Shown in pieces: positions 26,629-36,014 of a stretch of DNA of 64,000 nt (the first letter of the stretch is position 1; each line of letters begins with the position of its first letter). The notes under the pieces are model-generated. The model did not search any database and was not told the origin of the DNA. It saw nothing but the letters and a program-made list of their open reading frames with translations. Position numbers and translations under genes: made by a program. Location of the stretch: assembly GCA_016712405.1 (NCBI GenBank), contig JADJRD010000006.1, positions 33,417 to 97,416 on the forward strand, read 5' to 3'. This DNA comes from Cellvibrio sp. Its GTDB lineage: Bacteria > Pseudomonadota > Gammaproteobacteria > Pseudomonadales > Cellvibrionaceae.

Positions 26629-27822
26629 TTAAATTTCCAACAAAATGCGCGCAGGATCTTCCAACAAATCTTTAATAGTCACCAGGAATTGCACTGCATC
26701 TTTTCCATCCAACAAACGGTGGTCATAAGACAAAGCCAAATACATCATCGGCAGAATTTCTACTTTGCCATTCACTGCCATTGGGCGTTCTTGAATCTTG
26801 TGCATACCGAGAATTGCAGATTGTGGCAAATTCAAAATCGGCGTGGACAACAAAGAACCAAAGGTTCCGCCGTTAGTGATAGTAAAAGTACCGCCTGACA
26901 TTTCTTCGATGCCCAACTTACCGTCACGTGCACGCGCACCAAAATCACGAATCGTATTTTCGATAGTGGCGAGGCTCATATTTTCTGCGTTGCGTAACAC
27001 AGGCACTACCAAACCTTTATCGGTTGATACGGCCACACCAATATCCTGATAACCGTGATATACCACATCGTTACCATCAATAGAGGCATTCACCACCGGG
27101 AAACGACGCAATGCTTCAGCAGCGGCTTTTACGAAGAAACTCATAAAGCCCAAACGTGCGCCGTTGTGTGACTTTTCAAATTGATCTTTGTATTTGGCAC
27201 GCAGTGCCATGATCGGTGCCATGTTCACTTCGTTGAAGGTAGTCAACATTGCGGTAGTACTAGTGGCTTCAAGTAAACGTTCGGCAATGCGCTTGCGCAA
27301 ACGAGTCATAGGCACACGCTTTTCAACACGATCACCGGTTGCTTCGATAGCGACTGGAGCAACCGTAGTTGCTGCAACAACAGGTGCTGATTTCAAATGA
27401 TTGGCAACATCTTCTTTCAATACGCGACCATCTTTGCCAGAACCGGCAACAGCAGCTGCATTGATATTATTTTCTTCTGCCATTTTGCGAGCAGCAGGAT
27501 TCACCGCTTTCTCTGTAGTTGCCGCTGCAGGTTTTGCTTCTGCTTTTGGTGCAGCTGTTGCTGCAGGAGCAGAAGCAGAAGCGGAGCCTTCTACAAACTT
27601 GGCAATCACTTCGTTACTCAGAACAGTATCGCCTTCGCCTTTAAAGATTTCAGCAATGCTTCCATCGGCAGGCGCCACTACTTCCAATACAACTTTGTCA
27701 GTTTCAATATCAACAATTAATTCATCACGTTTGACGGCTTCACCAGGTTTTTTATGCCAGGTTGCCACAGTGCCATCAGCAACTGATTCAGGAAATGTAG
27801 GGGCTTTGATTTCGATACTCAT
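26629..27822 (-). CDS. sucB: 2-Oxoglutarate dehydrogenase E2 (dihydrolipoyl succinyltransferase)
   Basis: The 397-residue core subunit transfers the succinyl group to CoA. It has a single lipoyl domain with the modified lysine in ETDKVVLEV (Lys43), an Ala/Pro-rich linker (about 80-105), the E3-binding domain NPAARKMAEENNINAAAVAG, and the catalytic domain ending with SYDHRLLDGKDAVQF, which holds the catalytic His and Asp. One lipoyl domain and the succinyltransferase-type sequence distinguish it from pyruvate E2. It follows sucA by 47 nt. Confidence 0.97.
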   Translation of the reverse strand: MSIEIKAPTFPESVADGTVATWHKKPGEAVKRDELIVDIETDKVVLEVVAPADGSIAEIFKGEGDTVLSNEVIAKFVEGSASASAPAATAAPKAEAKPAAATTEKAVNPAARKMAEENNINAAAVAGSGKDGRVLKEDVANHLKSAPVVAATTVAPVAIEATGDRVEKRVPMTRLRKRIAERLLEATSTTAMLTTFNEVNMAPIMALRAKYKDQFEKSHNGARLGFMSFFVKAAAEALRRFPVVNASIDGNDVVYHGYQDIGVAVSTDKGLVVPVLRNAENMSLATIENTIRDFGARARDGKLGIEEMSGGTFTITNGGTFGSLLSTPILNLPQSAILGMHKIQERPMAVNGKVEILPMMYLALSYDHRLLDGKDAVQFLVTIKDLLEDPARILLEI

Positions 27823-27869
27823 TTTGATTCCATCTCTCTTAGCGCTATTAACAGTGAATTTTCAAATAA

Positions 27870-30695
27870 TCAAACATTGAGTGCTTGATCAACAAAACGT
27901 TTTTCTTCTTCGATATGAGCCGACATATAACCACCTGCTGGCGCTGCTAACGAAGGTCGACCGACATATTCCAAATACAAATTGGGGTATATGTCATCTA
28001 CCACGCGACGCATACGATGCTGGCTACTGTACCAAGCGCCTTGGTTCATTGGACACTCTTGACACCAATAAATACTTTTGATGTTTTTGAATGGTGCCAA
28101 TGCTGCTCTGAGTTCTTGATCCGGGAAAGGATAAAGCTGCTCTATACGTATCAAGGCAACATTTTCCTGATTCCGCTTCATCATCTCAGCCAACAAGGTG
28201 TAATAGACCTTGCCGCTACACAATATCACCCGTTCAGTTTTGGCTGGATCTACACGAGTATCACCAATCACATTTTGGAATTGACCACTGGATAAATCTT
28301 CCAATGTGGAGATTGCCAAAGGATGACGCAACAGGGACTTAGGACTCATCACTACCAATGGACGACGCATGGGGCGAATCGCCTGGCGACGTAGCATATG
28401 ATAAACCTGTGCCGGAGTGGTAGGGATACAGACTTGGATGTTGTGTTCAGCACACAACTGCATAAAGCGTTCAAGGCGAGCGGAAGAATGCTCTGGGCCC
28501 TGCCCTTCATAACCATGTGGTAACAACATGGTTAGACCACACAAACGACCCCACTTATGCTCACCACTGGTAATGAACTGATCGATAACGACTTGCGCAC
28601 CGTTGGCGAAATCACCAAATTGCGCTTCCCAAATCACCAACCCAGAAGGTGCTGTAGTTGAGTAGCCATATTCAAACGCCAATACCGCTTCTTCTGACAA
28701 ATAAGAATCATACAGGGTGAAATCCGGTTGGCCTGACTTCATGTTACACAACGGTGTGTAGGCAGAACCGTCTTTTTGGCTGTGCACAACCGCATGGCGA
28801 TGCGAGAAAGTACCGCGCCCGACATCCTGACCCGTCATACGTACTGGATAACCTTGCTCAATCAAAGTTGCGTAAGCCAGAGTTTCTGCCATTCCCCAGT
28901 TCAGTGGTAAAGCACCAGCCGACATTTTGCGACGATCTTCGTAAATTTTTTCCACTTGTTTTTGCAAGACTATTCCGTCAGGAATTTCACACATTTTATT
29001 GGCGAGCGCTTGCAACTTTTGCAGATCAAATCCGGTGTTAGCTTTTGTCTGCCAATCGTGACCTAAATAGGGTGTCCAATCCACAAACAAACTACTGTCA
29101 GGCTCACTCACCAAACCACTGGCAACATGCTCACCACGGTCCAAAGCAGCACGGTAATTAGTAACCAAATTATCAGCATCGGTTTGAGTCAATAAACTTT
29201 CTGCTACCAATTTATCAGCATACAAAGTGCGAGTGGTTTTCAAATTGCGGATGACTTGGTACATCAAAGGTTGTGTTGCAGATGGCTCGTCGGTTTCGTT
29301 ATGACCACGACGGCGATAACAAACCAAATCGATTACTACATCTTTTTTAAATTCGTAACGATAATCAACCGCTAATTGTGCAACAAATAAAACTGCTTCA
29401 GGGTCATCACCATTCACATGGAAAATCGGTGCCTCGATCATTTTGGCAACGTCAGTGCAATATTCCGTTGAGCGAGAATCTTCTTTTTTGTTAGTGGTAA
29501 AACCCACCTGATTGTTGATCACAATATGCAAAGTACCGCCAGTGCCGTAAGCGCGGGTTTGTGACATTTGGAAAGTTTCCATGACCACACCCTGACCAGC
29601 AAATGCAGCATCACCATGCACCACAATTGGCACTACCGTACTACCTGTTTTATCCAATCGACGATCTTGGCGGGCACGGACAGACCCTTCAACTACAGGC
29701 GATACAATTTCCAGATGCGATGGGTTAAACGCCATAGCCATGTGTAACTCACCGCCAGGTGTCATTACGTTGGATGAAAAACCTGAGTGATACTTCACAT
29801 CACCAGAGGTATTGAGCGATCGCTTGCCGTCAAATTCAGCAAACAAATCCGCAGGATTTTTACCAAACACATTCACTAATGCATTCAAACGACCACGGTG
29901 TGCCATACCCAACACAATTTCTTTTGCACCGTAAGTACCAGAACGTTTAACCAATGAATCCACAAGAGGAATAAAACTTTCACCACCTTCCAAACCAAAA
30001 CGTTTGGTACCGGGGTATTTACTATCCAAATGTTTTTCCAAGCCTTCGGCAGCAGTCAAACGCTCCAATAACGCCAAGCGTTGTTCTTTGGTGAACGTGG
30101 GTTTTGAACGTACAGATTCCAAACGCTGTTGCAACCATTGTTTTTCAGCCAATGGTGTGATGTGCATAATTTCTGCACCAATTTTTCCGCAGTAGGTTTG
30201 TTCCAATGCATCCACGATTTCTTTCAGCGTGGCCGTTTCTTTTCCGATAAACAAACTGCCAGTGCTAAAACCGGTATCTAAATCTGCATTAGTTAAACCG
30301 TGAAAACTTAATTCAAGATCAGGCACAGGTGAACGCTGCATCAAGCCTAGAGGATCAAGCTGCGCTTTTTGATGTCCACGAAAGCGATAGGAACTAATCA
30401 GCTGTATCAATTTAATTTGTTTTTGCTCGTGATCTGCTCCAGCTGCACCCACAGTAGCAACCGTACGCACCCGGCTTTTGCCCAATTGCTCGAACTGAGC
30501 GCGAACAACCGAATGAGGAACATCCTGACTCAACACACCATTTACACGAGGCAGCTGATCAAAATAATTTTTCCACTCAGTTGGAATTGAATTGGGGTTG
30601 TGCAAATAAGCGTCGTAGAGTTCCTCAACATAAGCGGCATTTCCGCCTGAAATATGCGAGCTTGCCCAAAGTTGCGCCATGCTGGAGTCTTGCAT
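27870..30695 (-). CDS. sucA: 2-Oxoglutarate dehydrogenase E1 component
   Basis: The 941-residue thiamine-diphosphate enzyme decarboxylates 2-oxoglutarate (E. coli: 933). Visible blocks are LWASSHISGGNAAYVEELYD at the N-terminus, the cofactor and substrate region KRFGLEGGESFIPLVD, GMAHRGRLNALVNVFGK, the thiamine-diphosphate motif GDAAFAGQGVVMET, and CYRRRGHNETDEPSATQP. ATG 30695 (MQDSSMAQLW) is preferred to an upstream in-frame GTG because AAGG lies 8 nt before it. The 91-bp gap to sdhB has no clear promoter, so sdh and suc genes are probably one transcript. Confidence 0.97.
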   Translation of the reverse strand: MQDSSMAQLWASSHISGGNAAYVEELYDAYLHNPNSIPTEWKNYFDQLPRVNGVLSQDVPHSVVRAQFEQLGKSRVRTVATVGAAGADHEQKQIKLIQLISSYRFRGHQKAQLDPLGLMQRSPVPDLELSFHGLTNADLDTGFSTGSLFIGKETATLKEIVDALEQTYCGKIGAEIMHITPLAEKQWLQQRLESVRSKPTFTKEQRLALLERLTAAEGLEKHLDSKYPGTKRFGLEGGESFIPLVDSLVKRSGTYGAKEIVLGMAHRGRLNALVNVFGKNPADLFAEFDGKRSLNTSGDVKYHSGFSSNVMTPGGELHMAMAFNPSHLEIVSPVVEGSVRARQDRRLDKTGSTVVPIVVHGDAAFAGQGVVMETFQMSQTRAYGTGGTLHIVINNQVGFTTNKKEDSRSTEYCTDVAKMIEAPIFHVNGDDPEAVLFVAQLAVDYRYEFKKDVVIDLVCYRRRGHNETDEPSATQPLMYQVIRNLKTTRTLYADKLVAESLLTQTDADNLVTNYRAALDRGEHVASGLVSEPDSSLFVDWTPYLGHDWQTKANTGFDLQKLQALANKMCEIPDGIVLQKQVEKIYEDRRKMSAGALPLNWGMAETLAYATLIEQGYPVRMTGQDVGRGTFSHRHAVVHSQKDGSAYTPLCNMKSGQPDFTLYDSYLSEEAVLAFEYGYSTTAPSGLVIWEAQFGDFANGAQVVIDQFITSGEHKWGRLCGLTMLLPHGYEGQGPEHSSARLERFMQLCAEHNIQVCIPTTPAQVYHMLRRQAIRPMRRPLVVMSPKSLLRHPLAISTLEDLSSGQFQNVIGDTRVDPAKTERVILCSGKVYYTLLAEMMKRNQENVALIRIEQLYPFPDQELRAALAPFKNIKSIYWCQECPMNQGAWYSSQHRMRRVVDDIYPNLYLEYVGRPSLAAPAGGYMSAHIEEEKRFVDQALNV

Positions 30696-30786
30696 TCCAC
30701 TCACCTTAAATGTTTTTTAACTGCAGTTGTATTTCAAAAAATCAATCGTAAAAAAATTCAATCATATAAATGTGCAAAAGCGCTAC

Positions 30787-31491
30787 TTAGGTAGCGCTCT
30801 GCAATAACATGTTTCGTATATGACCAATCGCTCTAGTCGGGTTCAACCCTTTCGGACAAACCGCCACACAGTTCTGAATTCCATGGCAGCGGAAAACACT
30901 GAATGGATCATCAAGGTTGGCCAAGCGCTTAGCCGTTGCCAAATCACGGCTGTCTGCAAGGAATCGATAAGCCTGCAACAAACCGGCAGGGCCAATAAAT
31001 TTATCAGGATTCCACCAGAAAGATGGACAGCTGGTTGAACAACAAGCACACAAAATACATTCATAAAGACCATCAAGTTTTTCGCGATCTTCTGGCGATT
31101 GCAAACGTTCAATCGCAGGTGCCGGTGTATCATTTTGCAAATAGGGTTCGATTTTTTTGTATTGATCGTAGAACTGGGTCATATCTACAACCAAATCACG
31201 AATGACTGGCAAACCAGGCAGCGGACGCAGAATCAGTGTGTTGTTTTTGATACATTCAGAAATAGGTTTGATGCAAGCCAAACCATTTTTTCCATTGATG
31301 TTCATACCATCAGAACCACACACACCTTCGCGACATGAACGACGATAAGCGAGTGACTCATCCTGACTTTTTAGCAACTCCAAAACATCCAACACCATTA
31401 AATCTTTACCATGAGTCTCAACTTCGTAAGTCTTCATGTAGGGCGCGTTATCAGTGTCAGGATTGTAACGATAAACTTGAACTTTTAGCAT
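30787..31491 (-). CDS. sdhB: Succinate dehydrogenase iron-sulfur subunit
   Basis: The 234-residue subunit carries electrons from the flavin to ubiquinone at the inner face of the cytoplasmic membrane. Three cluster motifs are intact: CREGVCGSDGMNINGKNGLAC for the 2Fe-2S centre (given here as its two ends CREGVCGSDG and NGLAC), CILCACCSTSCP for the 4Fe-4S centre, and CHGIQNCVAVCPKGL for the 3Fe-4S centre. Length is close to E. coli SdhB (238). It follows sdhA by 15 nt. Confidence 0.97.
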   Translation of the reverse strand: MLKVQVYRYNPDTDNAPYMKTYEVETHGKDLMVLDVLELLKSQDESLAYRRSCREGVCGSDGMNINGKNGLACIKPISECIKNNTLILRPLPGLPVIRDLVVDMTQFYDQYKKIEPYLQNDTPAPAIERLQSPEDREKLDGLYECILCACCSTSCPSFWWNPDKFIGPAGLLQAYRFLADSRDLATAKRLANLDDPFSVFRCHGIQNCVAVCPKGLNPTRAIGHIRNMLLQSAT

Positions 31492-31506
31492 GATTCAGCT
31501 CCCCAA

Positions 31507-33274
31507 TTAATATGTACGTTCTTTTGGTTGGAAAGCTTCCATAGTGCGCGGTTTGAAATTCACCGCACGCTTGCCGACACGCTTTTCACCGGGGAAATAA
31601 ACTGAGTGACACAACCAGTTAGCATCATCACGTGTTTCAAAATCTTCACGCGCATGCGCACCGCGAGATTCTTTTCTTTCTTCAGCAGCAATTGCGGTTG
31701 CTTCTGCCACTTCCAATAAATTTTGCAATTCCAAGGCTTCGATACGGGCAGTATTAAATGCGTTGCTCTTATCGGTAATTGCGACATTTTCAATACGCTT
31801 GCGAAGCTCAGCCAACTGCTGAATACCTTTCTGCATAAACTCGCCTTTGCGGAATACGCCGAAATAATTTTGCATGATGGTTTGCAACTCTTTGCGCAAA
31901 ACCGATGCGCTTTCACCTGAATTCGAAGTGTTGATTTTGTTCAAACGCGACATAGCTTTTTCAATATCGGATTGAGTGGCGTCGCGATGCTCAACACCTT
32001 CACGCAAGGCTTTTTCGATATACAAACCGGCAGCACGACCAAACACCACCAAATCCAACAGTGAATTACCGCCTAAACGGTTGGCACCGTGTACTGATAC
32101 GCATGCAACTTCACCACAAGCAAACAAACCATCGATAACAACATCATTACCATTAGCATCAACTGTAAGAGCCTGACCGTTCACATTGGTTGGAATACCA
32201 CCCATCATATAGTGGCAAGTCGGGATTACAGGGATCGGCGCTTTAACCGGATCAACATGTGCAAAGGTACGTGATAATTCACAAATACCGGGTAATTTGC
32301 TTTCGAGAACCTCTTCACCCAGGTGATCCAGTTTCAACAACACATGATCACCATCAGGACCACAACCATTGCCAGCAATAATTTCACGAATCATTGAACG
32401 CGCAACCACATCACGACCCGCCAAATCTTTTGCGTTTGGTGCGTAACGCTCCATAAAACGCTCGCCGTGTTTGTTGATGAGATAACCACCTTCACCACGA
32501 CAACCTTCTGTCACCAATACACCAGCACCCGCAATTCCTGTTGGGTGGAACTGCCACATTTCAATATCTTGCACGGGGAACCCAGCACGCAACGCCATAC
32601 CCACACCATCACCGGTATTGATGTGCGCATTGGTAGTAGATGCATAAATTCGCCCTGCACCACCCGTTGCCAACACAGTGGCCTTGGCTTTTACATAAAC
32701 AGTTTCACCATCTTCAATATTAATGGCGATAACACCCACAACTGCGCCGTCAGCATTCTTTACCAAATCAACCGCAAACCACTCATTTAAAAACACGGTT
32801 TTGTTTTTTACATTAGATTGATAAAGCGTGTGCAATAAGGCATGACCTGTGCGGTCTGCGGCTGCACAAGTACGCGCCGCTTGTGTTGGATTATCAGGCC
32901 CTTTGATTGACCACCGAATGGACGCTGATAAATGCGGCCATTTTCAGTACGGGAGAAAGGCAAACCCATATGTTCCAATTCAAATACAGCTTCAGAATGA
33001 CGGAACACATATATTCGATAGCATCCTGATCACCTATGTAATCAGATCCCTTAACTGTGTCATACATGTGCCAACGCCAATCATCATTTGGATCAGCACT
33101 GGCAATCGCACAGGTGATACCACCTTGAGCCGATACAGTATGCGAACGTGTTGGAAATACTTTGGTGATTACAGCAGTTTTGTAGCCAGATTGAGCCAAT
33201 TGCAAAGCTGCGCGCATACCCGCGCCACCGCCGCCAACTACAATCCCATCAAACGAAATAGTGCGCATAGCCAT
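31507..33274 (-). CDS. sdhA: Succinate dehydrogenase flavoprotein subunit (two frameshifts in this sequence)
   Basis: Three overlapping frames together make one SdhA. The first starts at ATG 33274 (MAMRTISFDGIVVGGGGAGM, FAD-binding) and holds the flavin-linkage region TRSHTVSAQGG. It shifts near 33002-33003 after DAIEYMC. The second frame (SEAVFELEHMGLPFSRTENG) shifts near 32897-32901 after GGQSKG, and the third continues AARTCAAADRTGHALLHTLY to the stop, including HPTGIAGAGVLVTEGCRGEG. Adding one base at each point gives 589 residues, against 588 in E. coli. Both breaks are in short G or C runs. I read the gene as functional and the sequence as having lost two bases. The start overlaps the sdhD stop as TAATG. 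Confidence 0.92.
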
Positions 33275-33645
33275 TATTGAATACCCCAAATGATTTCAAT
33301 ACCCCAAACCAAATAGGTAACAGCAACGCTACCCAGCATCATTTGGGCAAAAATACGGAGAAATGTTGCCTTTTTACCAATCAAACGTATGGTTAAGTAA
33401 TCGGTAAGCACAGCCCACAAACCAATCCAAGCATGAGAAATAAAAGACAACAGAGTAACCAGAGTAAACACCCTCATCCACAATTGGCTGTACAAGGATT
33501 TCCACTGATCAAAGGTTAAATCGGGATTTAATAAAAGATAGGCGACTATAAAAATTGTGTAGGCAGCCATTGCGGCACCTCCCACACGCTGAATCAACCA
33601 ATCATAAAGACCGCTGCGACCGAAACTGGTGACTGAAGTTACCAT
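33274..33645 (-). CDS. sdhD: Succinate dehydrogenase membrane anchor subunit
   Basis: The 123-residue protein has three membrane helices (around AAYTIFIVAYLLL, VFTLVTLLSFISHAWIGLWA, and the C-terminal LGSVAVTYLVWGIEIIW). With SdhC it anchors SdhAB and binds heme b and ubiquinone. The ligand-bearing SHAWIGLWAVLTDY segment is typical. The ATG at 33645 is chosen over an upstream GTG because AGGAG sits 7 nt away. It overlaps the sdhC stop (ATGGTAA) and the sdhA start (TAATG), a tightly coupled series. Confidence 0.95.
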   Translation of the reverse strand: MVTSVTSFGRSGLYDWLIQRVGGAAMAAYTIFIVAYLLLNPDLTFDQWKSLYSQLWMRVFTLVTLLSFISHAWIGLWAVLTDYLTIRLIGKKATFLRIFAQMMLGSVAVTYLVWGIEIIWGIQ

Positions 33646-34013
33646 ATCCACACTCCTGCTAATGCAATCAATATGATGGAAAGAACCAGCGCAATTTTTG
33701 CGCCCAGCTGACCACCTTTAAGCGACTCACCAATGCCAAAGTCCATTATAAAATGACGCAAGCCCATCACCGTGTGATAAGCCAACAAGGCAAGAATTCC
33801 AAAGAGCACGATATGGCAAATAGGGTGATTACCCAGAGTTTTTACTGTGGCAAAACTTTCAGGTGACTCAAGACTGGCCTGCAGCATCCACATAAGTGCT
33901 GCAACACCACCAAAAAGAAGTATGCCGGTAACACGATGGGTAATAGATACAAGAGCAGTGATTGGAAGTTTGAATGTAGAAAAATCGAGATTGACGGGTC
34001 TTTTTTTGTTCAC
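33639..34013 (-). CDS. sdhC: Succinate dehydrogenase cytochrome b556 subunit
   Basis: The 124-residue protein has three membrane helices. The family signature SITHRVTGILLF lies near residues 23-34, and AYHTVMGLRHFIMDFG near 79-94 contains the expected heme-ligand histidine. It is the first gene of the sdh-suc operon and follows a promoter-like sequence at 34122-34150. It is translationally coupled to sdhD. Confidence 0.95.
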   Translation of the reverse strand: MNKKRPVNLDFSTFKLPITALVSITHRVTGILLFGGVAALMWMLQASLESPESFATVKTLGNHPICHIVLFGILALLAYHTVMGLRHFIMDFGIGESLKGGQLGAKIALVLSIILIALAGVWIW

Positions 34014-34121
34014 GGTTTCGTTACCTTATGCCTAAGAAGGCAGGTTAAACACATGCGCATCAGCAATAAAACAAGGACAAAAAATTGCTTTTTGACGAGT
34101 GCGCCCTGCAAAACGCGCTGC

Positions 34122-34150
34122 ATTATAGAGAGTGGGGTTTGGAAACACAA
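34122..34150 (-). promoter_or_regulatory. Probable sigma-70 promoter of the sdhC operon
   Basis: On the minus strand a perfect -10 TATAAT (34122-34127) lies 17 nt downstream of TTGTGT (34145-34150). The start point would be about 34115, giving a leader of roughly 100 nt before the sdhC ATG. The -35 is weak, so activation by a regulator is plausible. Confidence 0.6.
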
Positions 34151-34418
34151 ACAAAAATCTGAGTAGAAACGACTCATTACCCTCTATTTACGCAAAGTTT
34201 TCATATTCACGAAATATCGATTCAAGATACTGATTTCATTGAAATTAAAAGGCTCAATTTTGCCCCAAGGTTGAACACAACAAACTATTTCGCACCAGAC
34301 CAAGGCAAACTCATAAAATAAAGCAGATGTTTGATGATATGGCAAATTTGTACTTCACTCTTATTGAGTTTTTCCGAGAATCAAGGGCAAAATCTTTCGA
34401 CTTGTTTAACAACTTGTC

Positions 34419-34424
34419 TATAAT
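34419..34424 (+). promoter_or_regulatory. Probable gltA -10 element
   Basis: A consensus TATAAT stands 58 bp before the gltA ATG. At 16-18 nt upstream there is no good -35 (TTCGAC at 17 nt). TTGTTT at 34402 is too close. The promoter may depend on an activator. Confidence 0.5.
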
Positions 34425-34482
34425 GCCGCTCCGAAAATTGAATAATCCCTTGTTAAATCCATAGTAAACACAGGAGTCAGTA

Positions 34483-35763
34483 ATGACTGACAAGAAAGCA
34501 CATCTCACAATTGATGGTATTGATACGAAGATTGAATGCCCCGTTTTATCCAGCACCATAGGCCCCGCCGTAATCGACGTCACAGGAATCACCAAAAACG
34601 GATTTTTTACTTTCGACCCAGGATTTATGTCTACCGCCTCATGTGAATCCAAAATAACCTACATTGATGGCGACGAAGGCATTCTGCTCCACCGCGGTTA
34701 CCCGATTGAACAACTTGCAGTCTCCTCTGATTACCTCGAAACCTGTTACTTACTTCTTAATGGCGAACTGCCAACCCCAGAACAAAAAGCTGAATTCACT
34801 AGCGAAATCAAAAAACATTCTGCTGTCGATTCTTCTATTGCCAACATCATCAAAAGTTTTAAACGCGATTCACACCCAATGGCGATTTTGTGCAGCGCTG
34901 TTGCTGCGTTGGCCGCCGTTTACAACGATGAAATTGACATCACCAATGCTGACAGTCGCAAATTAACGGCTTACCGTTTAATTGGCCAAATGCCAACCTT
35001 GTCCGCCATGGTGTACAAGCATCGTCAAGGTGAAGAATTTATTGCGCCTGACAACAACTTGTCTTTTGCTGAAAATTATTTGCACATGACCTTTGGTAAA
35101 GCAGGTCAAGCACCCAACGTTAGCAAAACCATTGCTAAAGCCATGGATCGCATTTTTGTATTGCACGCCGATCACGAACAAAATGCATCGACATCCACCG
35201 TGCGTTTATCGGGATCCTCTGGCACCAATCCATTCGCTGCTATTGCGGCAGGCATTTCAACTTTGTGGGGCCCAGCTCACGGTGGCGCCAATGAAGCTGT
35301 TCTCGAAATGCTGGAAGAAATTGGTACTTTGGATAATGTTGAATCCTGTGTTGCTCGAGCTAAAGACAAAACCTCAGGTTTCCGCCTGATGGGTTTCGGT
35401 CATCGCGTTTATAAAAACTTTGACCCACGCGCTAAAGTAATGAAGCAAACCTGTGATGAAGTATTAAGTGAATTAGGTCTGCAAAATGAACCCATGTTGG
35501 CGATTGCCAAACGCCTGGAACAAATTGCATTGGAAGATCCTTATTTCATTTCCAAAAAACTCTATCCAAACGTCGATTTTTATTCAGGGATTATCATGAA
35601 AGCCATAGGTATCCCGACTGAAATGTTTACCGTTATTTTTGCCTTGGGTCGTGCCGTAGGTTGGTATTCCCATTGGGATGAAATGGTCAGCAGCCCATAC
35701 AAAATTGGTCGTCCACGTCAACGTTATACGGGCAGCCCAAAACGCGATTATCCAAAAAAGTAA
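34483..35763 (+). CDS. gltA: Citrate synthase (type II, hexameric)
   Basis: The 426-residue enzyme condenses acetyl-CoA with oxaloacetate, the entry step of the TCA cycle. Length and sequence fit the NADH-sensitive Gram-negative type (E. coli 427). Recognisable parts are ITYIDGDEGILLHRGYPIEQ near residue 58, HADHEQNASTSTVRLSGSSG near 228 with a catalytic His, LWGPAHGGANEAV and MGFGHRVYKNFDPRA with the other active-site residues, and RPRQRYTG at the end. AGGAG lies 7 nt before the ATG. It is divergent from the sdh operon and ends in a strong terminator. Confidence 0.98.
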   Translation: MTDKKAHLTIDGIDTKIECPVLSSTIGPAVIDVTGITKNGFFTFDPGFMSTASCESKITYIDGDEGILLHRGYPIEQLAVSSDYLETCYLLLNGELPTPEQKAEFTSEIKKHSAVDSSIANIIKSFKRDSHPMAILCSAVAALAAVYNDEIDITNADSRKLTAYRLIGQMPTLSAMVYKHRQGEEFIAPDNNLSFAENYLHMTFGKAGQAPNVSKTIAKAMDRIFVLHADHEQNASTSTVRLSGSSGTNPFAAIAAGISTLWGPAHGGANEAVLEMLEEIGTLDNVESCVARAKDKTSGFRLMGFGHRVYKNFDPRAKVMKQTCDEVLSELGLQNEPMLAIAKRLEQIALEDPYFISKKLYPNVDFYSGIIMKAIGIPTEMFTVIFALGRAVGWYSHWDEMVSSPYKIGRPRQRYTGSPKRDYPKK

Positions 35764-35779
35764 TCCAGTGATTTAAATA

Positions 35780-35816
35780 ATAAAGGCCGCAAGTTTTGCT
35801 TGCGGCCTTTATTTTA
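35780..35816 (+). terminator. Rho-independent terminator after gltA
   Basis: AAAGGCCGCAAG and CTTGCGGCCTTT form a 12-bp stem with a TTTTG-type loop, followed by ATTTTAATT. It starts about 17 bp beyond the gltA stop. Confidence 0.92.
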
Positions 35817-36014
35817 ATTCTAAAGAGTCGATCATTAAAAAACCACCGAAAAACAAAAAAGTGGTAGCCATCCAAATCGCAAGGTTTTACCTAGTCTAGT
35901 GCGATTTTCCTTTAATCTGGAGTGATAATTTTACCTAATTTTTTATTTGAAATTAGTGATTTAGTGTTTTTAATAGGCAAATACAAATTGGCAAGGGTAG
36001 AGTTGTTTTAGCGC

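Larger units (their letters stand above)
34014..34482. other. Divergent regulatory region between sdhC and gltA
   Basis: This 469-bp region separates the sdh-suc operon from gltA and holds both promoters (listed separately). Both leaders are fairly long, about 60-110 nt. The middle (34160-34380) is A/T-rich and contains no frame that I believe. In related bacteria this kind of region takes input from oxygen and carbon regulators, but I cannot assign an operator by eye. Confidence 0.6.

Noticed and set aside
35820..36014. Possible small gene or RNA between the gltA terminator and creC
   Set aside because: The stretch is A/T-rich with no coding frame, no strong hairpin and no promoter pair that I can support.
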